Positions 7,318-14,273 of a stretch of DNA of 64,000 bases are shown one piece after another. The notes below the pieces were generated by a model. That model was not told where the DNA came from. It saw nothing but the letters and a program-made list of their open reading frames with translations, and did no database searches. Positions within the stretch are counted from its first letter, which is position 1, and every line of letters begins with the position of its first letter. The stretch is taken from contig NZ_JAFFZS010000017.1 in assembly GCF_016921115.1 (NCBI RefSeq), positions 1-64,000 on the forward strand, given 5' to 3'. A program made the position numbers and the translations under genes. The stretch comes from Streptomyces actuosus (GTDB lineage: Bacteria; Actinomycetota; Actinomycetes; Streptomycetales; Streptomycetaceae).

Positions 7318-8403
7318 ATGGCGGACGCCAAGGTCATTCCGTTCGACGACGACCGGTCCCGCGGGAGCGCCGTGCAGCGCCCGCAGCGGCGCAGGGGCCC
7401 GGGAGGCCGACGCAAGAGCAGCGAGCACGTTCCGGTCCGGGACGTGCGCCAGGTGCGTGAGACGCGGACGACGGGTGACGTCCAGACCCTGCCCGGCCGG
7501 GTTGCCGCACAGGATGATGGCCCTGTGACCCCTGAGCCCGCCGAGAAGGCGGCGTCCTCCGGCAACGGCCTGGAGCGGCGTCTCGCCGGCGGGCTGTCGT
7601 TCCTGCGCCGCCGCCTGACCGGGGACTACGAGGTCGACGACTTCGGATACGACGAGGAGCTCACCGACCAGGTCCTGATGTCCCTGCTGCGCCCGGTGTA
7701 CGAGAGGTACTTCCGGGTCGACGTGAAGGGCATCGAGAACATCCCGGCCGAGGGCGGGGCGCTGATCGTCGCCAACCACTCCGGGACGCTGCCGCTGGAC
7801 GGCCTGATGATGCAGGTCGCCGTGCACGACCGTCATCCGGCGGACCGGCACCTGCGGCTCCTCGCCGCCGACCTGGTGTTCGTCCTGCCTGTCGTCAACG
7901 AGCTCGCCCGTAAGCTGGGCCACACGCTTGCCTGTGCGGAGGACGCCGAGCGGCTGCTGGCGCAGGGCGAGCTGGTCGGGGTGATGCCGGAGGGCTTCAA
8001 GGGCATCGGGAAGCCGTTCAGCGAGCGCTACAAGCTCCAGCGGTTCGGTCGGGGCGGGTTCGTGTCCACGGCGCTGCGGCAGGGCGCTCCGATCATCCCC
8101 TGCTCGGTCGTCGGGGCGGAGGAGATCTACCCGATGATCGGCAACGCCAAGACGCTCGCCCGGTTGCTGGGCTTCCCGTACTTCCCGCTGACGCCGACCT
8201 TCCCGTGGCTGGGGCCGCTCGGGGCGGTTCCGCTGCCGACGAAGTGGACCATCCAGTTCGGTGAGCCGATCCCCACGGACGGCTATCCGCCGGAGGCGGC
8301 CGAGGACCCGATGCTGATGTTCAACCTGACCGACCAGGTCCGCGAGCAGATCCAGCACACGCTGTACAAGCTGCTGGTGCAGCGGCGGTCGGTGTTCTTC
8401 TAG
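7318..8403 (+). CDS. PlsC-family lysophospholipid acyltransferase
   Basis: This 361-residue membrane-associated enzyme should transfer an acyl chain from acyl-CoA or acyl-ACP to a lysophospholipid. A hydrophilic, Arg-rich N-terminus of about 140 residues precedes the catalytic domain. The catalytic block is NHSGTLPLDG (about residue 155), a variant of the NHxxxxD motif. The substrate-binding block is VMPEGFKGIGKPFSERYKLQ (from about 222), and PIIPCSVVGAEEIYP is the later conserved block. The ATG at 7318 (MADAKVIPFDDD) is chosen because GAGGAGCG lies 13 nt upstream and the longer frame reads through the epimerase gene. Probable operon with the epimerase. Confidence 0.88.
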   Translation: MADAKVIPFDDDRSRGSAVQRPQRRRGPGGRRKSSEHVPVRDVRQVRETRTTGDVQTLPGRVAAQDDGPVTPEPAEKAASSGNGLERRLAGGLSFLRRRLTGDYEVDDFGYDEELTDQVLMSLLRPVYERYFRVDVKGIENIPAEGGALIVANHSGTLPLDGLMMQVAVHDRHPADRHLRLLAADLVFVLPVVNELARKLGHTLACAEDAERLLAQGELVGVMPEGFKGIGKPFSERYKLQRFGRGGFVSTALRQGAPIIPCSVVGAEEIYPMIGNAKTLARLLGFPYFPLTPTFPWLGPLGAVPLPTKWTIQFGEPIPTDGYPPEAAEDPMLMFNLTDQVREQIQHTLYKLLVQRRSVFF

Positions 8404-8437
8404 CGCTTCGGCGCGCCGGCGCCCACGGCACCCGCTG

Positions 8438-8501
8438 CGGCCCGGTACGACGACGGGGGCGCCCCCTCCGGAGGGGGCGCCCCCGTCGTCGTACCGGGCC
8501 G
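8438..8501. repeat. Perfect 64-nt palindrome between convergent genes
   Basis: Two 32-nt arms are exact reverse complements with no spacer; the centre TCCGGA lies at 8467-8472. It begins 35 nt after the acyltransferase stop and faces the convergent rsbN gene. The most likely role is a bidirectional transcription terminator, but 32 bp of perfect pairing without a loop is unusually long. Confidence 0.9.
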
Positions 8502-8544
8502 GGTGGCGGCCAAGGCGTGTTGCGAAAGTGGCGTCGTCCACCCA

Positions 8545-8690
8545 GGGGCGCGGCTCGCGGTGTCCGGTGCCGTGCGTCGGCCGGGCGGAGGACCGCCCGC
8601 GTACGGGGGCGTACGCGGGCGATCCCGACAACGCGGCGACGTCCCGCACCGGACACCGCGGGCAGGACGCGACGTTCGAAACCCGCCCTG
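8545..8690. repeat. Inverted pair of a dispersed repeat element
   Basis: The segment folds on itself. CGCGGTGTCCGGTG (8556-8569) pairs with CACCGGACACCGCG (8647-8660), and an inner hairpin pairs GCCCGCGTACG (8595 on) with CGTACGCGGGC (to 8620). Both outer arms resemble the dispersed element also seen at 11705-11765 and 21803-21863; the minus-strand arm matches the 11.7-kb copy at 24 of 29 core positions and continues into its flank. This is a non-coding mobile-like or structural repeat of unknown function. Confidence 0.6.
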
Positions 8691-8698
8691 TTGCGGCA

Positions 8699-9946
8699 CT
8701 AGGTGGCGTCGTCGCCGTCGATGCCGAGGCCGGGCAGCAGACCGGGCAGCAGCGGCGGGAGCGTGACGTCCGGCGCGGGTGTGGGTGTGCCGGACGACGA
8801 CGCCGTGCTGCCGGTGTCCTGCGGCGGGTCGAGCAGGCCGCCGGTGCTGCCGCCGAGCAGGCCGTCGTTCTGGCCGTCGGAGCCGGCGGGGGACGTGCTC
8901 GGGCTGCCGCTGCTGGACCGACTGCCGGCGGTGGGGGCGCCGCTGCCGGCGCTGGGCGCCGCCGGGGCCCCGCCACCGGAGGGCCCGGTGCCCGGGGTGC
9001 CCGGGGACTGCCGGCTGCTCGCGCCACCGCCCTGCGCGGGAGGCTGCGGGAGCAGGGACTGCAGCGGGGCCACCTCTTCGTCTATGGCGTCGAAGACGGA
9101 CGACACCTGCTGACTGACGTCCCCGAGCTGCACGGGAAGCCGCTGGGACAGGGCGCCCCAGGCCTCGCGGTGCGAGCGCGAGAAGGCGGACAGCGCCTGG
9201 ATGGGGCCCAGCGAGTCGGGGTCCCGCTCGTAGGCCTCGTGGAGCAGGCGGTGGCCCTCGGCGGCGTCGTGCTGCACGCCGGACAGGGCGCGGCGGATCT
9301 CGCCGAGGGACTCGTGGTCGAGGTGGCCGCTGCGACCACGTTCCATCAGCCGCCGGGCCTCGCTGAGCCGGGTGGAGGCCTGGTCCAGATAGCTCCGACC
9401 GCGTTCGTCGTCGTTGTCGGACATGTAGTTGAGTTTGAAGTCCTCGATGCCGCGCTTGAGCCCGTAGAGCGAGTCACCGGGCAGGGCGTCGGAACTCGCA
9501 GCGGCGACTCCGCCGAACGCGCCCGCGGCGACTCCGATACTCAGCCCGCCCGCGGTGAGGCCCTTGGCGAGCCGCGTACGCGGACGGAGCTTCCCCAGCG
9601 GGGTCGCCCGGTGTGTGCCCCGGGCCCGATGGGAACGCTGCTCGGGCACCGAAGGGTCCGTTGCTTCGCCTCCCGCGCCCTCCTGCAGCATGGCCTCGAA
9701 CGCGGCCACGAGCTGGGCCCGCTGGACGACCTTGACCTCGGGGTCGAGCTCCGGCTTGGGCAGCTCGCCGAGACCGGTGGCGAGGGCCAGAAGTCGGCCC
9801 TTCTCGGTCTGTTCCGCGGCGGCTGCGGCCGGTGGCGATCCTTCGGACTGCTCGGCCGCCGAGCCCCGGTCGCTCTGCTCCTCCAGGGCCTGGGCGAAGG
9901 CGTTCGCCCGCCGGTGCGCCGATACGTTCGCGATCACTGGCGGCAC
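8699..9946 (-). CDS. rsbN: RsbN, membrane anti-sigma factor for BldN (DUF5667)
   Basis: This 415-residue product is a single-pass membrane anti-sigma factor. In Streptomyces venezuelae RsbN binds and restrains the developmental sigma factor BldN. Residues 1-150 form the cytoplasmic sigma-binding part (ANAFAQALEEQ and KVVQRAQLVAAFEAMLQ). A membrane span follows near 152-172 (LTAGGLSIGVAAGAFGGVAA), then the DUF5667 region with LPGDSLYGLKRGIEDFKLNY and helical DERGRSYLDQASTRLSEA. The last 130 residues are a low-complexity Gly/Ser/Pro tail outside the membrane. The GTG start at 9946 is preceded by GAGAGGAGG. bldN lies 236 nt upstream on the same strand, and a BldN-like promoter sits in that gap. 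Confidence 0.9.
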   Translation of the reverse strand: MPPVIANVSAHRRANAFAQALEEQSDRGSAAEQSEGSPPAAAAAEQTEKGRLLALATGLGELPKPELDPEVKVVQRAQLVAAFEAMLQEGAGGEATDPSVPEQRSHRARGTHRATPLGKLRPRTRLAKGLTAGGLSIGVAAGAFGGVAAASSDALPGDSLYGLKRGIEDFKLNYMSDNDDERGRSYLDQASTRLSEARRLMERGRSGHLDHESLGEIRRALSGVQHDAAEGHRLLHEAYERDPDSLGPIQALSAFSRSHREAWGALSQRLPVQLGDVSQQVSSVFDAIDEEVAPLQSLLPQPPAQGGGASSRQSPGTPGTGPSGGGAPAAPSAGSGAPTAGSRSSSGSPSTSPAGSDGQNDGLLGGSTGGLLDPPQDTGSTASSSGTPTPAPDVTLPPLLPGLLPGLGIDGDDAT

Positions 9947-10067
9947 CTCCTCTCGTCATGACGGTCGACTCCCCAGGGGGCCTGAGGGTTGCACGCCCAC
10001 GACCACCTCCACTCGATCGAGTGATCAGGGTTGGCCCGGACGTGACCACAGGGAGCCTGTATCCCGC

Positions 10068-10096
10068 ACAACGAGCGGCGCGGCACTTGGGTTACG
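10068..10096 (-). promoter_or_regulatory. Candidate BldN-dependent promoter of rsbN
   Basis: Read on the minus strand, CGTAAC (10096-10091) and CGTTGT (10073-10068) are separated by 17 nt. This agrees with the BldN promoter pattern as I recall it (CGTAAC, 16-17 nt, CGTTGA). The predicted start near 10060 leaves a leader of about 115 nt before the rsbN GTG. BldN is known to activate rsbN in S. venezuelae, giving negative feedback. Confidence 0.65.
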
Positions 10097-10182
10097 GACG
10101 GAGGATGATCGGATGGGGAAGTCAACGAACTTTTACGGAAAGTGAGTTGGGTGTCGCCGAGGGTGCGGACCGGGTGGGGCGA

Positions 10183-10971
10183 TCAGCGGGCGTCGTCCGG
10201 CAGGAGCCGGGCGAGGGTGCGCACGGCGCGGTACTGGAGGGTCTTGATCGCACCCTCGTTCTTGCCCATGACGCGGGCGGTCTCCGCGACGGAGAGGCCC
10301 TGGAGGAACCGGAGCGTCACGCACTCCTGCTGCTGAGGGTTGAGCCGGCGTACGGCGTCGAGCAGGGCGGCGTTGGAGAGGGACTCCAGGACCGATTCCT
10401 CGGGAGAGCGTTCGACCTCGTTGGCGTCGAGCATCTCCCCGGTGGTGACCTCCAGCCGGAAGCGGCTGGACTTGAAGTGGTCGGCGACGAGATTGCGGGC
10501 GATGGTGACGAGCCAGGCCCCGAAGTCCCGCCCCTGCCAGGTGAAGGTGCCGATACGGCGCAGGGCGCGCAGAAAGGTCTCGCTGGTGAGGTCCTCGGCG
10601 GTCGCCTTGCCGCCCACCCGGTAGTAGATGTAGCGGTACACGGTGTCGCTGTACTGGTCGTAGAGACGGCCGAACGCGTCGGCCTCGCCGGCCTGGGCGC
10701 GCTCGACGAGGTCCATCATGCGGGCGCTGTCACTGTCGGCGGCCGGGCGGCGGGTGGTGGCGCCGCTGCCGTTGTTGGCCGAGCGGTTCCGTCTGCCGAC
10801 CGCCGCGCCGCCGTCGGCGAGTGCGTAGCACGGGCCGACGGGGGTGGCGGAGGCGAAGGCGGGGACGGCGTACGCGGTGGGGACCAAGCCGCGCATCATG
10901 TTGTGCACTGTCGCGACCGTTGCGCGCAGCGTAGCCAGGCCCGAGGCGTCAACCCCGACGTGTGGGTACAC
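10183..10971 (-). CDS. bldN: BldN, ECF sigma factor with N-terminal pro-sequence
   Basis: This 262-residue ECF sigma factor directs RNA polymerase to genes of aerial growth such as those for chaplins, rodlins and bldM. Residues 1 to about 86 form the unusual pro-sequence (GLVPTAYAVPAFASAT and the GRRNRSANN segment) that is cleaved off in known BldN. Sigma region 2 covers about residues 90-155 (AFGRLYDQYSDTVYRYIYYR; ATAEDLTSETFLRALRRI) and region 4 about 195-255 (LNPQQQECVTLRFLQGLS; AETARVMGKNEGAIK). The GTG start at 10971 gives the known N-terminus (YPHVGVDASGLATLRATV). Its cognate anti-sigma gene rsbN lies downstream, and a long 896-nt gap upstream leaves room for complex developmental control. 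Confidence 0.95.
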   Translation of the reverse strand: MYPHVGVDASGLATLRATVATVHNMMRGLVPTAYAVPAFASATPVGPCYALADGGAAVGRRNRSANNGSGATTRRPAADSDSARMMDLVERAQAGEADAFGRLYDQYSDTVYRYIYYRVGGKATAEDLTSETFLRALRRIGTFTWQGRDFGAWLVTIARNLVADHFKSSRFRLEVTTGEMLDANEVERSPEESVLESLSNAALLDAVRRLNPQQQECVTLRFLQGLSVAETARVMGKNEGAIKTLQYRAVRTLARLLPDDAR

Positions 10972-11867
10972 GGGACTCCCAGAGGCAGAGCTTCCATCAC
11001 GTGCAGTGCGGGACCGTTCACCCGTCGTGGCGACGGAGGGGTACCGGTTTGCGTCTGAGGAGAATAACGCTTCGTGCAGGCCCTGCTACACCGAGTTGCT
11101 CAAATCATCGATTACGTCGCTTCTGTATCCGGTTGACGCTCGATCGGGTGCCTGAGAGTGAGCGTTTGATGATCGATTCTCTTCGGCTTTCGGGTGGATG
11201 CAGGGCGTCTTGTGGTCAGGTGCGGGTGAGGGGACTGGACAGGGATGCCGCGGGGTACGTCACCTGGATTGGCCGGGTGTGAGCGTCGGTGACTGGAAAT
11301 GAGTGGCGGGTCCGGCCGACGGGTGGGGCGCGGCCGGCGTGACGGCGGCCGCCCGGGGTCCGGGGCGGGGCGCGAGGGTGCTCTCCCCGGCGCATCGGAG
11401 GCCGGACCGGCGGGGCCCGCCTCCCAGGGCGCCGGTGGCGGCCCGGTTCGCCCGGCCCGGTTCAGGGGCGCGGGCGGCGACACGGACAGCGATGCGGACA
11501 CGGAAGGCAGGGGAACGGCACCCGGGGCGGCCGCACCCGCCGGGGCGGGCTCGGACCGGGCCGGTACCGCCGGGCGCGCGGCCCCGGCATCTCGCGCCGG
11601 ACGTTCCGTCGTTGCGGGGGCGGCCGGTCGTGCGGGGCCGCGCGGGCCTGGTCGCCGCCCGCCCCGTGGCGCAGCGGTGGTCGTGTGCCGCCGATGTGCG
11701 GCCAGGTGCTGTGACCGGAAGCGTTCACCGGCTCGGGGCGTCCGGCACGGCACCTCGCCGCGTTGTCGCATCACCCGTGAACGTCCAGTGCGCGAGGTGA
11801 CGCTCTGCCCCGCGACGCACCGCACCGGACGCCGCCAGCTGTCCGGCGGACCCTTCCGGCCGCAGCG
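10972..11867. other. 896-nt bldN upstream region, no gene supported
   Basis: Long open frames here look like GC shadows. The first 200 nt next to bldN are less GC-rich (for example CAAATCATCGATTACG at 11100-11115) and should hold the bldN promoter and regulator sites. Three partial matches to the BldD pattern TNAC-N5-GTNA occur at 10997, 11018 and 11065, each missing the last A. The distal part contains a copy of the dispersed repeat (11705-11765). Confidence 0.55.
11705..11765 (+). repeat. Dispersed repeat element, copy 2
   Basis: The 61-nt stretch agrees with 21803-21863 at 53 positions with no gap. The shared core is CGTCCGGCACGGCACCTCGC. Downstream flank (GTTGTCGCATCACCCG) also resembles the flank of the copy at 8.6 kb. 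It is non-coding and lies between bldN and a HAD gene. Confidence 0.8.
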
Positions 11868-12818
11868 CTAGCGGCGCCTGCGGTGCAGGGCGATCGCCGC
11901 CGCCGTGCCGCCGGCCACCGCGCCGACTCCTGCCGCCGCGGGGATGCCGACCTTGGCCGCCTTGCGGCCGGTGCGGTAGTCGCGCAGGCGCCAGTCCAGT
12001 CGGCGGGCGTGCTTGCGGAGCTTGGTGTCGGGGTTGATGGCGTAGGGGTGCCCGACCAGGGAGAGCATCGGGATGTCGTTGTGGCTGTCGCTGTACGCCG
12101 CGCAGCGGCCGAGGTCCAGGCCCTCCGCCGTCGCCAGGGCGCGCACCGCCTCCGCCTTGGCGGGCCCGTGCAGGGGCTCGCCGACCAGCTTGCCCGTGTA
12201 GACGCCGTCGACCGACTCGGCCACGGTCCCCAGAGCGCCGGTCAGGCCCAGGCGGCGGGCGATGACCTGGGCGATCTCCACCGGTGCCGCCGTGACCAGC
12301 CAGACCTTCTGGCCCGCGTCCAGGTGGGCCTGGGCGAGGGCGCGGGTGCCGGGCCAGATGCGCTCGGCCATGTACTCGTCGTAGATCTCCTCGCCGATCG
12401 ACTTCAGCTCCGACACGCGGTGGCCCTTGACGATCGAGAGGGCGGAGTCCCGGGCCTCCTGCATGTGCTCGGGGTCCTCGACGCCGGCCAGCCTGAACCA
12501 GGCCTGCTGCCAGGCGAACCGGGCCAGGTCGCGCGTATCGAAGAACCTGCGCTTGTACAGGCCCCGGCCGAAGTGGAAGAGGGCGGCGCCCTGCATCACG
12601 GTGTTGTCGAGGTCGAAGAACGCGGCGGCCTTGTCGTCGCCGGAGACGGGGAACTCCGGCTCCTCTTCCGCCGGGGCTTCCGCCAGGGCTTCCACCGGGA
12701 CGTCCTGGGAGGCGTCCTGCGAGGACTTGCGGGCGGCCTCGGCCGAGGCCTCGCCTGCCAACACGCTCCGCGCCGTGGCGGAGCGCCTACGGGGAGTGAG
12801 CCATCCTAGAGCGGCCAT
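11868..12818 (-). CDS. HAD-IB family hydrolase (SerB-like)
   Basis: A 316-residue HAD subfamily IB phosphatase. A low-complexity Ala/Glu-rich N-terminus of about 70 residues comes before AAAFFDLDNTVMQGAALFHF (nucleophile Asp in DLDNT). WLVTAAPVEIAQVIA is motif II and AYSDSHNDIPML the motif III/IV metal site. A C-terminal hydrophobic segment (VGIPAAAGVGAVAGGTAAAIAL) with RRRR at the end suggests membrane attachment. Relatives hydrolyse phosphoserine or lysophospholipid-like substrates; the real substrate is unknown. The ATG at 12818 (MAALGWLTPRRR) fits homologues; an ATG at 12830 is the alternative. It diverges from the glutaredoxin-like gene. Confidence 0.82.
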   Translation of the reverse strand: MAALGWLTPRRRSATARSVLAGEASAEAARKSSQDASQDVPVEALAEAPAEEEPEFPVSGDDKAAAFFDLDNTVMQGAALFHFGRGLYKRRFFDTRDLARFAWQQAWFRLAGVEDPEHMQEARDSALSIVKGHRVSELKSIGEEIYDEYMAERIWPGTRALAQAHLDAGQKVWLVTAAPVEIAQVIARRLGLTGALGTVAESVDGVYTGKLVGEPLHGPAKAEAVRALATAEGLDLGRCAAYSDSHNDIPMLSLVGHPYAINPDTKLRKHARRLDWRLRDYRTGRKAAKVGIPAAAGVGAVAGGTAAAIALHRRRR

Positions 12819-12957
12819 GCCCGTGAGCATAGCCAGTCTGTTCGGTGCTTCCGGTGTCGAGAGGTTCGCGGGGTGTGAACTCTCCGCGACCGCATCGTTA
12901 AAGGGGCTGGTTCCGGGGCGGCTTCCGACCTTGCGCCGCCGCGAGAGAATGGCCGAC

Positions 12958-13236
12958 ATGAGTCCCTTCTTCCGTCGCAAGGCCCCGATGGCCCCGGGTG
13001 ACCGTCTCGTCACTCTCGTCCGCAAGCCCGGGTGCCATTTGTGTGATGACGCACAGCTCGTGATCGAGAAGGTGTGCGGCGAGCTCGGCGTGTCCTGGGA
13101 ACAGAAGGACATCACCGAGGACCGGCAACTCCATGACCAGTACTGGGAGCAGATTCCCGTCGTGTTGGTCGACGGCGAGCAGCACACCTTCTGGCGTGTG
13201 AACGAGGAGAGGCTCCGCAAGGCACTGACCGAGTAG
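12958..13236 (+). CDS. Glutaredoxin-like thiol protein
   Basis: A 92-residue protein with a thioredoxin/glutaredoxin fold (DUF836 type). The redox site is RKPGCHLCDDAQ (CxxC near residues 26-29), followed by WEQKDITEDRQLHDQY, the cis-Pro region QIPVVLVDG and a helical C-terminus. It probably reduces disulfides or mixed thiols in the cytosol. The ATG at 12958 follows GAGAGAATGG; an in-frame ATG at 12949 is the alternative. It lies upstream of rex in the same direction, which places a thiol-redox gene next to the NADH/NAD+ sensor. Confidence 0.85.
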   Translation: MSPFFRRKAPMAPGDRLVTLVRKPGCHLCDDAQLVIEKVCGELGVSWEQKDITEDRQLHDQYWEQIPVVLVDGEQHTFWRVNEERLRKALTE

Positions 13237-13423
13237 TCCAAACTGGCCGGAAAGTCGCCTAGGATCGACGGCGTTGTGTTCTCGGGGGCGGGATGCGGTG
13301 AGGAGTGTGTGCAGCTGTGCCCCCTTCAGCAGAGCAACGACGGCACCCGCGTGACGGTTCCATATCGGGGCGTCGGGGATGCGTGAGCCCGGTCACGTTG
13401 GGCGGGCAAATCGGACACCATCT

Positions 13424-13441
13424 TTGTGCACGCGTTCACAA
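13424..13441. promoter_or_regulatory. Rex operator (ROP) in front of rex-hemACD
   Basis: TTGTGCACGCGTTCACAA is a near-perfect match to the Rex operator TTGTGAANNNNTTCACAA, with only one base off. It overlaps a promoter: TTGTGC at 13424-13429, a 17-nt spacer, and TAGCCT at 13447-13452. The rex start lies about 60 nt further on. When NADH is low Rex should bind here and repress itself and the heme genes; oxygen limitation would release it. Confidence 0.93.
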
Positions 13442-13517
13442 AGACATAGCCTGCTGTCGACGGGGCGGTCCGGGGACGTATGGCCGCCCGCAGCCCCGCT
13501 CTACCCGCAGGAGCACC

Positions 13518-14273
13518 GTGGCAACTGGCCGAACTCACCGACCGGCGACCCGTAGCCGAGGGATTCCCGAGGCCACCGTCGCCAGGCTTCCGCTGTACCT
13601 CCGCGCCCTGACCGCGCTCTCGGAGCGTTCGGTCCCCACGGTCTCCTCCGAGGAGCTCGCCGCGGCGGCGGGGGTCAATTCCGCAAAGCTGCGCAAGGAC
13701 TTCTCGTACCTCGGCTCCTACGGGACGCGTGGTGTGGGGTACGACGTCGAGTATCTCGTCTACCAGATCTCCCGCGAACTGGGTCTCACCCAGGACTGGC
13801 CGGTTGTCATCGTCGGTATCGGCAACCTCGGCGCGGCCCTCGCCAACTACGGCGGCTTCGCCTCCCGCGGCTTCCGCGTCGCGGCGCTCATCGACGCCGA
13901 TCCGGCCCTGGCCGGCAAGCCCGTCGCCGGGATCCCGGTGCAGCACACCGACGACCTGGAGAAGATCATCCAGGACAACGGCGTCTCCATCGGCGTCATC
14001 GCGACGCCCGCCGGCGCCGCCCAGCAGGTGTGCGAGCGCCTCGTCGCCGCCGGCGTCACCTCCATCCTGAACTTCGCGCCGACCGTGCTGAACGTCCCCG
14101 AAGGGGTCGACGTGCGCAAGGTCGACCTCTCCATCGAGCTGCAGATCCTCGCCTTCCACGAGCAGCGCAAGGCCGGCGAGGAGGCCGCCGACGCCGTACC
14201 GGCCGCCGCCACCAGCGGTGACACCACCGACCAGGGGCCCGACGGGGACGTACCCGCCGTGATGCCGGCATGA
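13518..14273 (+). CDS. rex: Rex, redox-sensing transcriptional repressor
   Basis: This 251-residue repressor senses the NADH/NAD+ ratio. The N-terminal winged helix (IPEATVARLPLYLRALTAL; VNSAKLRKDFSYLGSYGTRG, residues 15-75) binds DNA. The Rossmann domain (VVIVGIGNLGAALANYGGF, about residues 97-115) binds NADH, and the C-terminal helix (LSIELQILAFHEQRKA) swaps in the dimer. The GTG at 13518 (VATGRTHRP) follows an AGGAG; an upstream in-frame extension to 13305 would run across the operator and promoter and is rejected. Its stop overlaps the hemA start by 4 nt (ATGA), so it is the first gene of the heme operon. Confidence 0.97.
   Translation: MATGRTHRPATRSRGIPEATVARLPLYLRALTALSERSVPTVSSEELAAAAGVNSAKLRKDFSYLGSYGTRGVGYDVEYLVYQISRELGLTQDWPVVIVGIGNLGAALANYGGFASRGFRVAALIDADPALAGKPVAGIPVQHTDDLEKIIQDNGVSIGVIATPAGAAQQVCERLVAAGVTSILNFAPTVLNVPEGVDVRKVDLSIELQILAFHEQRKAGEEAADAVPAAATSGDTTDQGPDGDVPAVMPA

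Noticed and set aside
11112..11825. A 237-residue minus-strand open frame upstream of bldN
   Set aside because: Pro/Arg/Ala low-complexity with no family pattern, running through a dispersed repeat; typical GC shadow.
12819..13241. Long N-terminal extension of the HAD-IB hydrolase to 13241
   Set aside because: It is antisense to the glutaredoxin-like gene, and the family N-terminus begins near 12818.
13305..13517. Longer N-terminus for Rex from 13305
   Set aside because: It would cover the Rex operator and promoter; known Rex proteins begin at the ATGRTHRP-like sequence.
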